NCBI RefSeq assembly: GCF_030410135.1
Contig: NZ_JAUGQQ010000002.1
Coordinates: forward strand, 124,001-188,000
DNA: 64,000 bases
From: Aequorivita aurantiaca
Lineage (GTDB): Bacteria; Bacteroidota; Bacteroidia; Flavobacteriales; Flavobacteriaceae
Direction of reading: 5' to 3'
Both the position numbers and the translations under genes were made by a program. The notes beneath the pieces were generated by a model that worked only from the letters and a program-made list of their open reading frames with translations, had not been told where the DNA came from and searched no databases. Positions 37,360 to 45,614 of this stretch are shown piece after piece; within the stretch, counting starts at the first letter, position 1; each line of letters opens with the position of its first letter.

Positions 37360-38943
37360 TTATTTCACAAGTTCGAATTCACCGGGTTGCCAAGATCTGT
37401 CGAACCAAGGCTCCAATGGGCCATAGAGTCTAAACAACACAAAAAATCCTTTTCCCGGGACGGATTGTAGCCAGTTAGCCTCACTTCCTTTGGGGGCGTT
37501 ATTGGTTGGTCCAAAATATATGGTTACTGAGCCATCATCATTTTTAACCAATGGCGTTCTTTGACTGCTCACACTGGGTAGGGATTGGTCCGTTTGTAGC
37601 ATAGAGCGAGTTTGTGGGTCATACATAACCACTGACCAAAATTCTTTTGCGGGTACATTTGCGGGAATATTTAAAGTGTAATTTTTCTTTCCATCCAAAT
37701 AATTTCCGTCGGAATCACGCATGCCAAGTGCGTACTGTGATCCTAACCCTATCATTTTCATTACCATTGCGGGAGTATTAACCGTAGCGGCGTAGAAAAA
37801 TCTTGTTCTGGCGTCTAAATAACGACCCCCATTGCCTTCGTCTTTTATCCATTCATAATTGCCGCCAAGAAATCCTGATTCCCATGAGCCTTTTTCAAAA
37901 ATCCGGGCTTCCTTTTCCCGAGATTTAAATACAATTGCTCTTGCAGTGGCATTGCCCACGATAACCGCATCTCTTAAGATCCCTTCCAATCTTTGATCGG
38001 GTGCAAAAGGTTTTCCTTTTTCAATTCCGATGCTGGCAAATAATCCGCGTAATTCGGGATCTAAAAATGAAATCGGTTCGCGTTGAACTACGTGGTCCAA
38101 TTCTTCGTAAAATTCATAATCATTGGCATGAATGGTATTGAAGGCTTTCTTGGATGCGTTAATAAATTCCATTTTTGGCTGATTGTCCTTGTCTTTTAGT
38201 GGATACACCTTTAAACCTTCCCGATACATTTTTGAGGAAGATTCTGGTTTTGCATCAACTAAAAATCCTCTTAAGATTACCCAATTCACATAACTGGACG
38301 AATTCGCCACGAAATAGCCCGAAGGTATTTCCCCTTCATAATTTGGAGGTAAGATGAGATATTTTCCGCCTTTTCCACGATCGGGGCCCGGAGCGCCCAT
38401 ATCAATTACAAATCTGAAGTAGGCATCATTAACGGTTCCCGGACCAGAGCCGGCCGGAACTTCCACTACCGTTGGACCATCTTTTTCAAGATCTAAAAAC
38501 ATACTTGCATATACGGTACTAGTATTGCCTGTTAGAAACAATGGATTTGAATCCATTAGTTCATCAAAAATTAAAACTTGATTTGAATTTGTCGCGCCCA
38601 TGTCCTCAGATCCCAAACGGAGCCCTTCTATAGAGGTAGCGGGAATGCCACTCAAAAAGGTTTCAACCCCTCTGGCGAAATCAAGTTGATCATAAACTTT
38701 TTGAACGGTTTCATCGGAAGGTAAACCATCAAAGAAATTGAGCGTCCCTATTCGTGTCTCTACCACATCCGGCGTCAATATTTTTTCAGGTATGTCGGTA
38801 TTATATTTGGCTTTAATGGAATCTATTGATTGTGCTTCCTGAACATTATCCGTTGTCAATTCCTTCTTCTCTGCATTTTGGCATCCAAAAGCCAAGAGCG
38901 ATATGATGCTGATTGTAATTGGTAATTTAAGTCTGTAATTCAT
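37360..38943 (-). CDS. DUF1254/DUF1214 domain-containing lipoprotein
   Basis: The 527-residue protein has a lipoprotein signal with Cys21 (LLAFGC). DUF1254 (about 60-200, with VYDQLDFARGVETFLSGIPA) precedes DUF1214 (about 400-510, with NIPANVPAKEFWSVVMYDPQTRSML and the GSEANWLQSVPGKGFFVLFRLYGP end, both split by normal spacing here). The family is widespread in bacteria and some viruses; no activity is established to my knowledge. It is upstream of other exported genes in the same orientation and carries the shared upstream element at 38973-38994. A lipid-anchored, outer-membrane position facing periplasm or surface is expected. Confidence 0.9.
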   Translation of the reverse strand: MNYRLKLPITISIISLLAFGCQNAEKKELTTDNVQEAQSIDSIKAKYNTDIPEKILTPDVVETRIGTLNFFDGLPSDETVQKVYDQLDFARGVETFLSGIPATSIEGLRLGSEDMGATNSNQVLIFDELMDSNPLFLTGNTSTVYASMFLDLEKDGPTVVEVPAGSGPGTVNDAYFRFVIDMGAPGPDRGKGGKYLILPPNYEGEIPSGYFVANSSSYVNWVILRGFLVDAKPESSSKMYREGLKVYPLKDKDNQPKMEFINASKKAFNTIHANDYEFYEELDHVVQREPISFLDPELRGLFASIGIEKGKPFAPDQRLEGILRDAVIVGNATARAIVFKSREKEARIFEKGSWESGFLGGNYEWIKDEGNGGRYLDARTRFFYAATVNTPAMVMKMIGLGSQYALGMRDSDGNYLDGKKNYTLNIPANVPAKEFWSVVMYDPQTRSMLQTDQSLPSVSSQRTPLVKNDDGSVTIYFGPTNNAPKGSEANWLQSVPGKGFFVLFRLYGPLEPWFDRSWQPGEFELVK

Positions 38944-38972
38944 TTTTTTATAGTATTAAAAAGATTGATATA

Positions 38973-38994
38973 ATTAAACTCAATAAGGTATTTG
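38973..38994 (-). promoter_or_regulatory. Shared upstream element, copy A (DUF1254 gene)
   Basis: On the minus strand this reads CAAATACCTTATTGAGTTTA plus AT, about 30-50 bases before the ATG. Its core AATACCTTATTGAGT is identical over 15 bases to copy B at 43440-43456 and similar to copies C and D. The constant position relative to starts suggests a promoter or regulator site. Confidence 0.45.
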
Positions 38995-39031
38995 AAGGCT
39001 GCTAATTCATTCATAATCTGAAGCAACCAAT

Positions 39032-39844
39032 TTAGTTCCCCGTCGGAAAAAGAAGTATGAACTGCGCCCTAAAACCCCAGTCTGAAGCGTTCCCGTTACC
39101 ATAAGGAATGCGTGGTCCTAACGCCACTTGCGCCAATTGCTTGCCCAATTTTATCACTTTCGAACCTCCCACATTTATGGTTCCTACTGTGGCATCGGCA
39201 TCCCAATTTTGACTTAATTCGGTATTAAGATTTACGGCATAGCCACCTTTAAAATTTTTTCCAAAAAATGGCTGGAAAAAGCTATTGTTGATATCTGCCC
39301 TAGTATCACTCCCGGCAATAGACCACACGTGATTAAATAAAAGCCCTATCGTTACTGTTTCAATTTGCATTAAGCCGACAGCCGTTGGACCGATGCCCAA
39401 TTTTTCAGAACCTAATAGTTGATCGGTAGCTGTTGGCACGGTTAATACGGGACCAACTCCCCAAATCAATCCTCCTTTAGTTGGTGCTTTGGGAGAAAAA
39501 AAGGCACTTGCGGTAATGTCGCCCAGACCAAATTGGTTTCCGCTTGGTCCGTAAATATCGGTTTGGGAAATTATTGGAAGAATTGCCCTTGTTATTAAAT
39601 TCCAATTTTCGCCAATGCTCACTGGAACGACTGGCTGAAGATTTATAAGGACACGGGATCCATTATTGGGGTCGTAACCAAAGTCGAAATTTCCTTGTAT
39701 TGGAACACTTATTAGGCTGGCAATAGGGTTCTGAAGTTGTTTTGCCAAAGCGTCCGCTCCAGCCGTTTGGGCGGGTGGATCGTCTTGGGAATAGGCAATA
39801 GTTCCTATTAATATTGCAAAACTTAGAAATAAGATATTTTTCAT
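39032..39844 (-). CDS. Predicted outer-membrane transporter (family often mislabelled neuromedin U)
   Basis: The 270-residue protein has a signal peptide (cleavage near Ser19-Gln20). A short alanine/proline-rich linker is followed by a beta-barrel pattern with QGNFDFGYDPNNGSR, LITRAILPIISQ, GLGDITASAFFSPK and the final LGPRIPYGNGNASDWGFR. These features match a bacterial outer-membrane family commonly misannotated as neuromedin U and related to MetA-pathway transporters. It has its own upstream element (copy D at 39869-39893). It lies between arylsulfatase and DUF1254 genes on the same strand. Confidence 0.82.
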   Translation of the reverse strand: MKNILFLSFAILIGTIAYSQDDPPAQTAGADALAKQLQNPIASLISVPIQGNFDFGYDPNNGSRVLINLQPVVPVSIGENWNLITRAILPIISQTDIYGPSGNQFGLGDITASAFFSPKAPTKGGLIWGVGPVLTVPTATDQLLGSEKLGIGPTAVGLMQIETVTIGLLFNHVWSIAGSDTRADINNSFFQPFFGKNFKGGYAVNLNTELSQNWDADATVGTINVGGSKVIKLGKQLAQVALGPRIPYGNGNASDWGFRAQFILLFPTGN

Positions 39845-39868
39845 TGTTATTTTTTAGGTTTCAATTAG

Positions 39869-39893
39869 ATTAAAATTCATTAAGGCGTATTAG
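39869..39893 (-). promoter_or_regulatory. Shared upstream element, copy D (outer-membrane transporter gene)
   Basis: On the minus strand the element reads CTAATACGCCTTAATGAATT with TTAAT following, 25-50 bases before the start. It resembles copies A and B with a two-base insertion (CG) in the middle and an A-for-T change. Confidence 0.35.
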
Positions 39894-39957
39894 CACCAAT
39901 TTCATTATAAGAATGTCAGTGTAAAAATTTGTACCTGCCATACCGAGTTTGGAAATG

Positions 39958-42303
39958 TTATTTTAAATCTACAGTTACTTCATTTATTTTGCCGGTGAAC
40001 CTGGTTTCATCGGGGCCATACCCAATACCTTCGGCAACTGGGGTTTGGTTGTCAAGGCCAACATCTGCAGTTTCATCGGCAGAAAAAATGTTTGGTTGTG
40101 TTTTTTCAATTCTTCCTTTTCCAACTTCTTTTCCATCCACGTACAGAGTAGCCAAACCTCCCTTGCCAAGGCCATCGCCATCATATTTAAAATCAACTTT
40201 TACTGTAGTTGGACCTTTCGCCAATTTATCACTACCAGTAATAACGTACCGATCTAGGCCAAGAAAATTGTATGTAAAGGCCGGAATACCGTCCTTCATA
40301 TACATAGACCAGCCGCCGAATCGACCTCCTTGAGCCAATATAACACCGTTGGCCGCATCTTGTGGAAGATCTAATTTTGCCGTAACTGAGAATGATTTGT
40401 TTTTAATGTTTATAAATGTATTCTCCATCATTCCTTCCATTCCTTCATATAATTTCAAAGATTTTCTGCCTGCCAAAATATCGGGACGTCCGGCTAGTTC
40501 CGCATTGGTTCTCAATATTGTGCGATCATCAATGGGAAGTACGTGATATTTTTGCGCCTCATACATAAACAAACCTTTCATTTCCTCTAATTTTTCTGGA
40601 TATTGGGAGGCTAGGTTATTGGAAAGACTGAAATCTTCCTTCGTATTATACAATTCCCAAACATCATCCTTCAAATTGGGAAGGTTATTAACCTGCCAGG
40701 CTGCTCTATGAATGGTTCGTGCAAACCAACCATTGTTATAAAGAGCGCGATTACCGAACATTTCGAAATATTGAATGGTATGTCTTTCCGCAGCTTTGGC
40801 ATCATTCAAAGTATATGCAAAACTGGTTCCTTCTATGGGAATTTGCGGAACCCCGTTAACAACTTTGGGTTCGGGCAGGCCAGCCAATTCTAAAATGGTC
40901 GGGGTAACATCAATTACGTGGGTGAACTGGCTCCGCAGCCCACTCTTTTCTTTTATCCCTTGTGGATAATGAACAATCATTCCATTGCGCGTTCCGCCAA
41001 AATCTGAAGCTACTTGTTTGGTCCATTTAAAGGGTGCATCGAAGGCAACGGCCCATCCGGCGGCCATGTGTGGAAATGTGGACGGACCACCCCACTCATC
41101 CATTAAAGGAAGCAAATCTTCCACTTTTTCCTCTACACCATTAAAGTAGGTCATTTCGTTATACATTCCCACCATACCGCCTTCTGCACTTGTACCGTTA
41201 TCCCCAGCAACAAAAATAAATAGGGTGTTATCCATTTCTCCAATCTCGGTTATGGCATCCATTAATCTTCCCACTTCATAATCTGTCATTTCCATAAAGC
41301 CGGCGAATACTTCTGCTTGGCGAGCAAATAGTCTTCTTTCGTTGTCTGTAAGTTTATCCCAATCTTTTATATCCTTTGGTTTCGGGGTGAGATTTGTGTT
41401 TTGAGGGATTATACCCATACTTTTCATTTTTTTCACGGTTTCTTCCCGTGTAACATCCCATCCTTTGTCAAACTGACCTTTGTATTTATCGGACCATTCT
41501 TTCGATACGTGGTGTGGTGCATGCACTGCCCCAGTTGCAAAATAGACGAAGAATGGTTTATCTGGAGTCATGGATTGTTGCGCTTTTACCCAGTTGATGG
41601 CCTGATTTGTCATGTCCGTGGTAAAGTGGTAATTATCCATTTTTGGTGGGTTCACTTTTTTAAGTCCATCATAAATAAGGGGCGCCCACTGATCTGTTTC
41701 TCCGCCAATGAATCCATAGAATTTATCAAAACCTTGGTAAGTTGGCCATCTATCAAACGGGCCGGAAACGGAAGTTTCCCAAGCTGCTGTTTCGTGCCAC
41801 TTTCCGAAGGCTCCGGTACTGTATCCATTTAATTTCAACATTTCGGCGAGTGGCGCTACACTACTGGGAAGTGAACCAGTATTGCCCGGATAGGCCGTAG
41901 CCGTTTCCATAATGGATCCTGTATTGGCAGTATGATGATTTCTTCCAGTCTTAATGGCCATTCTTGAAGGGGAACATAGGGAAGTTGTATGAAAATTATT
42001 ATACCGCAATCCATTGCTCGCAAGTCTATCCATAGTGGGTGTTTTTATTGGTCCACCAAAGGTAGTAGTGGCTCCAAAACCCAAATCGTCTATGAGTACA
42101 ATTACCACGTTTGGTGCTCCCTTTGGGGGTGTAACATTAAAGGGTTTGGGTGGTTTGGTGTTTCGAACATCCAGTTCTGTATAGGTCTGTGGCTCGGGTG
42201 GAACTATTGGCAATATTTCTCGGTTGAGGATCTCCTGTGCTTTTAAACCTGTAAAGCACATAAGTACCAATAATAAGGCGAAGGATAGTTTTGTTGATTT
42301 CAT
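39958..42303 (-). CDS. Arylsulfatase, exported
   Basis: The 781-residue type I sulfatase has a signal peptide (cleavage near Ala22). The metal-binding Asp72-Asp73 lie in VIVLIDDLGFG. The Cys-type nucleophile is Cys110 in CSPSR (110-114), followed by TGRNHH. The cysteine must be converted to formylglycine by a maturase not seen in this window. The C-terminal portion (about 560-781) includes a beta-sandwich accessory domain. It should hydrolyse sulfate esters in the periplasm. A second paralogue of similar length lies at 47713-50091. No SusC/SusD or glycoside hydrolase is adjacent, so a polysaccharide-utilisation role is unsupported and the substrate is unknown. Confidence 0.93.
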   Translation of the reverse strand: MKSTKLSFALLLVLMCFTGLKAQEILNREILPIVPPEPQTYTELDVRNTKPPKPFNVTPPKGAPNVVIVLIDDLGFGATTTFGGPIKTPTMDRLASNGLRYNNFHTTSLCSPSRMAIKTGRNHHTANTGSIMETATAYPGNTGSLPSSVAPLAEMLKLNGYSTGAFGKWHETAAWETSVSGPFDRWPTYQGFDKFYGFIGGETDQWAPLIYDGLKKVNPPKMDNYHFTTDMTNQAINWVKAQQSMTPDKPFFVYFATGAVHAPHHVSKEWSDKYKGQFDKGWDVTREETVKKMKSMGIIPQNTNLTPKPKDIKDWDKLTDNERRLFARQAEVFAGFMEMTDYEVGRLMDAITEIGEMDNTLFIFVAGDNGTSAEGGMVGMYNEMTYFNGVEEKVEDLLPLMDEWGGPSTFPHMAAGWAVAFDAPFKWTKQVASDFGGTRNGMIVHYPQGIKEKSGLRSQFTHVIDVTPTILELAGLPEPKVVNGVPQIPIEGTSFAYTLNDAKAAERHTIQYFEMFGNRALYNNGWFARTIHRAAWQVNNLPNLKDDVWELYNTKEDFSLSNNLASQYPEKLEEMKGLFMYEAQKYHVLPIDDRTILRTNAELAGRPDILAGRKSLKLYEGMEGMMENTFINIKNKSFSVTAKLDLPQDAANGVILAQGGRFGGWSMYMKDGIPAFTYNFLGLDRYVITGSDKLAKGPTTVKVDFKYDGDGLGKGGLATLYVDGKEVGKGRIEKTQPNIFSADETADVGLDNQTPVAEGIGYGPDETRFTGKINEVTVDLK

Positions 42304-42321
42304 TTTATTTGTTTTTAATTA

Positions 42322-42344
42322 ATTTAAATTCAATATCTTATTTG
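42322..42344 (-). promoter_or_regulatory. Shared upstream element, copy C (first arylsulfatase gene)
   Basis: On the minus strand it reads CAAATAAGATATTGAATTTA with AAT following, about 20-40 bases before the ATG. It keeps the CAAATA start, the TATTGA centre and the TTTAA tail of copy A, with three changes in the middle. Confidence 0.35.
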
Positions 42345-42351
42345 TGAGACT

Positions 42352-43152
42352 CTAAAAATTAAAACCCAGTCGCACCACTGCACCATAAGTATCAACATTG
42401 TAAAGAAAACGTTCTGAGCCACTTCCGCTGTCATAGTCTATTCCAATTACCCGATAACCTAAGGATGTTTGAAAGAGTTCCGAAAATTTATACCCGAAAT
42501 CTGCCTGCACTTGCCAGGTAAAGTCTGATCCAATTCCAAAACCACCAAAATCGCCACGTGCATTGTAAATCCAATTATTATGAATAATTCCTTGAGACCT
42601 GGCCACAAATACCGGATCAACCCAAGTTTCATTGGTGGAAGCATTTCTGTTTGTTAGCAGCGTCGAAGTATTTATCTCCATATCTAGACTTACCAATCTT
42701 AAAGCCAGCCCTGCATCCAACCAAGGGGCGACGCGTCGCAAACCAGCCACTTCCCAAGCTATTTGTTGCATTGTGACATCGCCCCCGGTTATAAACTTTC
42801 CCGTTTCAATATCTTGGCCCAGCTTCATGTATAGCACATCGGAAGTTATTGCCCAAGTTTCGTTGGTAGCTTCCATATAAAGCATGGCTCCCATTTTTAG
42901 ATGTCCAAAAATGTCGCCAACGCTAGCATCAACTTCAACGGGCGGAATGAGTTCGCCGATTCCGGTTTCGCCACTCATATTTGGCAACATGATATAGGGT
43001 TCAATAACAAATCTCCATTCTGAACTTTGCTCTTGCGGCTGAATTTCTTCCTGGGCATACAGGAATAAGCTTGCTGAGAAAAATATAATGGAGAAAATGA
43101 ATGGTATCTTGGGCAGCGTTTTCATAGGCATTGAATTTAATTTCGATATCAT
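42352..43152 (-). CDS. Predicted outer-membrane beta-barrel protein
   Basis: The 266-residue frame has a signal peptide best seen from the internal Met10 (MKTLPKIPFIFSIIFF, cleavage after Tyr-Ala). An amphipathic strand pattern runs to the end, with FVIEPYIMLPNMSGETG, LDAGLALRLVSLDMEIN, GDFGGFGIGSDFTWQVQADFG and the terminal VVRLGFNF. It resembles small barrels of the outer-membrane-protein-beta-barrel group. The reading starts immediately at the stop codon of the preceding small gene (TAA then ATG), so the two are translationally linked. True initiation may be at 43125. Confidence 0.75.
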   Translation of the reverse strand: MISKLNSMPMKTLPKIPFIFSIIFFSASLFLYAQEEIQPQEQSSEWRFVIEPYIMLPNMSGETGIGELIPPVEVDASVGDIFGHLKMGAMLYMEATNETWAITSDVLYMKLGQDIETGKFITGGDVTMQQIAWEVAGLRRVAPWLDAGLALRLVSLDMEINTSTLLTNRNASTNETWVDPVFVARSQGIIHNNWIYNARGDFGGFGIGSDFTWQVQADFGYKFSELFQTSLGYRVIGIDYDSGSGSERFLYNVDTYGAVVRLGFNF

Positions 43153-43398
43153 TTAAGTTGATTCGTTTTTGCTGAGCATTCTGAAGATTTCCTCTTCCAG
43201 ATTTTGCTTTACGTCTTCGTATTCCTCAAGTTGGATTCGGTATTTATTTGAATTTTTCTTCTGTTCCATTATATAGCTAGTACACAAAATGTAATCTTTA
43301 CAGATATCCCGAAAATTTTCGTCAGATTCGAACAGAAATTCAATCCTTTCCTCAAAATCTGGAAATAGACTAACAATAGAATGAATGCTTTTCTCCAT
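43153..43398 (-). CDS. Small hypothetical protein upstream of an outer-membrane protein
   Basis: From ATG at 43396-43398 the product has 81 residues (a TTG reading adds ten). It is acidic, helical and without signal peptide: MEKSIHSIVSLFPDFEERIE, then a Cys pair (CKDYILC) and a C-terminal coiled region. It probably works in the cytoplasm. I do not recognise the family. Its stop directly abuts the next start. The upstream region carries both the shared element (copy B) and the palindrome at 43468-43483. Confidence 0.7.
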   Translation of the reverse strand: MEKSIHSIVSLFPDFEERIEFLFESDENFRDICKDYILCTSYIMEQKKNSNKYRIQLEEYEDVKQNLEEEIFRMLSKNEST

Positions 43399-43439
43399 TG
43401 AAGTTGTATTGCTATTTAATGCAAGCAAGTAAAACTACG

Positions 43440-43456
43440 ACTCAATAAGGTATTAG
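43440..43456 (-). promoter_or_regulatory. Shared upstream element, copy B (small protein and outer-membrane protein unit)
   Basis: On the minus strand it reads CTAATACCTTATTGAGT, about 42-58 bases before the ATG at 43398. Fifteen bases (AATACCTTATTGAGT) are identical to copy A. A 16-base palindrome lies 11 bases further upstream. Confidence 0.45.
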
Positions 43457-43467
43457 GTAAGTTCAAT

Positions 43468-43483
43468 ACGGTTACTTAACCGT
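43468..43483. promoter_or_regulatory. Perfect palindrome, probable operator (site 1)
   Basis: ACGGTTACTTAACCGT is ACGGTTA and its exact reverse complement around a 2-base centre. The flanks AAT and TAAA are also shared with site 2 at 50164-50179. The two sites differ only at one symmetric base pair (G-C against C-G), which keeps the dyad in both. It lies 70-85 bases upstream of the small gene at 43398. Confidence 0.6.
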
Positions 43484-43569
43484 TAAATGGGAAGTTAAAA
43501 ATTGGCTGTAGCAGCGTAGAAATTTATTAAGTAGAGCGCCTAGGAATGAATAATAATGGTATGCTAATT

Positions 43570-45186
43570 TCAGGCAGTGGCGCGTTGCGCTTTCTGGATA
43601 CCTTGTACCATTTTTTCTATAATTTCAGTATCGAGCAGGAAAGAACTTAAATGTTCTTCAAGATTTTCCACAATTTCCGGAAAATTCTGGGTTAAATTTT
43701 TCAAATCCCTTTGGGCTTCTTCAACCATTCCAAGTTCTGCCTTGGCCAAAACTTTGGTTAAAGGATCCAGAAAAACGTCTGGAACTTCTATTTTTTCAGC
43801 ATAAATTAAAGCTTCCTTATAACGGCCTGCTTTAAATCGGGCCAGGAAAAATCCGAGAAAAAACCACCATGGACAATTTGGGTTAAGGTCGAGAGAGTTT
43901 GTAAGCATTATATCTGCCCGTTTATATTCCCCTACACACGCCAGGCCAAAACCAATGGCACCCATGGCGGAAACTGAGGAAGGGTTTAGCGCCATACAAC
44001 TTTCCATTGCTTTTATAGCTTCCTCCTTTCTTTTTAAATAAATATTTGCCCAGGCAAATTCTTGATATGCATATTGACAGTGCGGATCTATTTTTATGGC
44101 CTTTTTAGCAAGTTCATAAGCTTTCAAAACAGGCTCGTCCACGGTTGGAAATCCGAGGGAATATGCATCAAGATATAATTCTGAAAGCATCGCTAACCCT
44201 GTAGCATAGTTAGGAGATTGAACCATTGCTTCCTCAAGGGCTTGGCGCGTTTGGTTATAAGCTTCAAGTGAAAAATTCATATGAAAATAATAATTCCACA
44301 ACGCGGCATCGAAGGAATGAATACTAGGCAAGGTTTTACGATGGGTTTTTGAATCTTCGTGAATTATTATACCATAAAAACCTCCCAAAAGTGAGCATAC
44401 TTCGTTAACAATTTGGTCCTGAATATCTATTAACGTATCAAGATTTAAAGGGTTATTATAAGTTTGGGACCAAACCTGCATTCCATCCAAAGTTTTCACC
44501 AAACATATATTTACCCTTATTTCATGTGTGGAGCGCTTTACAGAACCTGTAATAAGATAATGAGCGCCCAAATCTGAACCAATGCTTCTAATATCCTCTG
44601 GCTCCGATATATATTTTCGAGTGGAATAATGTGCTACCACTGCAATTTCCTGAAAATTGCTGAAAATGCGGGTGAGTTCCTCTCCAAATCCATCCACAAA
44701 AAATTGATAGTCGTTATTTGGACACAAATTCCGAAACGGAAGAACGGCAAGGGTAAGTTTTGATCTTGAAAATTGTTTTATTGGCTTTTCATTTTCGGAA
44801 ACGTTATTAGTGTTGTACTCCAACCTTGGCCTAAAAACTGGCACATACGTACCTTTTACCACTTCAATCCGAATGGTATTGGAATTACCGTTACTGGTAT
44901 AATACTCATTTAATAATCGTCTAAGTCTGCCTGCATGAATTCTGACAATGGCATCAACTTGGGGATTGAATGAACTCGATTTTCCGAGGGCATTTACCGC
45001 TATGGTATATTCCTTTAAATTTTCGGTTCGATTGTCAAGGGTTTCATGGACTATATATTTCAGAAAGTTTGAAAGCACGGTAGAACGAGCAAACAATTGG
45101 CTTGAGAGAATTAGGTGCAATTCTCCAACAATTTCCTTTTCTGAATATTTGTACAATTCGTTATTTTCTTGAGTGTTTAAAAGCAT
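43570..45186 (-). CDS. TolB-like/TPR protein with adenylate-cyclase-associated N-terminal domain; candidate regulator
   Basis: The 538-residue protein has no signal peptide. Residues 18-122 form a domain (LSNFLKYIVHETL, LKEYTIAVNALGK, VDAIVRIHAGRLRRLLNEYY, VVKGTYVPVF) found at the N-terminus of bacterial proteins often annotated as TolB-like, TPR or adenylate cyclase. Residues 144-255 are TolB/FlgO-like (LAVLPFRNL, FVDGFGEELTRIF, GAHYLITGSVKR). TPR units follow (about 300-500). There is no cyclase catalytic domain. The layout is regulator-like, comparable to CadC-type proteins with a soluble input domain, but DNA binding is not demonstrated. It is the only such gene in the envelope block and sits between the two palindromic operator candidates. 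Confidence 0.8.
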   Translation of the reverse strand: MLLNTQENNELYKYSEKEIVGELHLILSSQLFARSTVLSNFLKYIVHETLDNRTENLKEYTIAVNALGKSSSFNPQVDAIVRIHAGRLRRLLNEYYTSNGNSNTIRIEVVKGTYVPVFRPRLEYNTNNVSENEKPIKQFSRSKLTLAVLPFRNLCPNNDYQFFVDGFGEELTRIFSNFQEIAVVAHYSTRKYISEPEDIRSIGSDLGAHYLITGSVKRSTHEIRVNICLVKTLDGMQVWSQTYNNPLNLDTLIDIQDQIVNEVCSLLGGFYGIIIHEDSKTHRKTLPSIHSFDAALWNYYFHMNFSLEAYNQTRQALEEAMVQSPNYATGLAMLSELYLDAYSLGFPTVDEPVLKAYELAKKAIKIDPHCQYAYQEFAWANIYLKRKEEAIKAMESCMALNPSSVSAMGAIGFGLACVGEYKRADIMLTNSLDLNPNCPWWFFLGFFLARFKAGRYKEALIYAEKIEVPDVFLDPLTKVLAKAELGMVEEAQRDLKNLTQNFPEIVENLEEHLSSFLLDTEIIEKMVQGIQKAQRATA

Positions 45187-45614
45187 TGAAAATTGAATTT
45201 GGTTTTAGGTCGACGAATAAAAATTTATAACTAAAAAGTATATTTCAATTGTTGATTATTTTCGGCTCGACCCCATCTTTTCCAAGCTCTAATTACGAAA
45301 AGTCTTAAAAAATCATAATGTATTATTGCTGTATAATGCTATAATGGCGATTTCTCAATTATGTTTTTATAATTATTTTAACAAATATAGAAAAAAAAAT
45401 ACCGCTTTTTCTATTAAATAATCCCTTGAACCTGAGAAATATGTAAAATCCTAAGATTTATTTTGTTTAAAATAAACTCAAAAACCTTAAACCTATTGGT
45501 TTTATTGGTTTTTTTAAAATTAAAATTTTCGGCAAACTGTAATAAAAAAATTGCCAACCTTGCCCCATGGCAAAGTTGGCAATGTAAATTTTAAATAAAT
45601 ATATATGGTGAGAA
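45187..45614. other. Non-coding gap between regulator-like and carbonic anhydrase genes
   Basis: The 428-base stretch is extremely AT-rich. It should contain the promoter of the regulator-like gene (start 45186, minus strand), but I find no clear TAnnTTTG pair. The right end holds the terminator of the carbonic anhydrase unit (45543-45583). I see no open frame with coding character. Confidence 0.7.
45543..45583 (-). terminator. Rho-independent terminator of the sulfatase-porin-carbonic anhydrase unit
   Basis: ATTGCCAAC/GTTGGCAAT continues inward with TTGCC/GGCAA to give a long, nearly perfect stem with the 4-base loop CCAT (45550-45583). On the minus strand seven T follow (45543-45549). It lies about 30 bases after the carbonic anhydrase stop. 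Confidence 0.93.
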
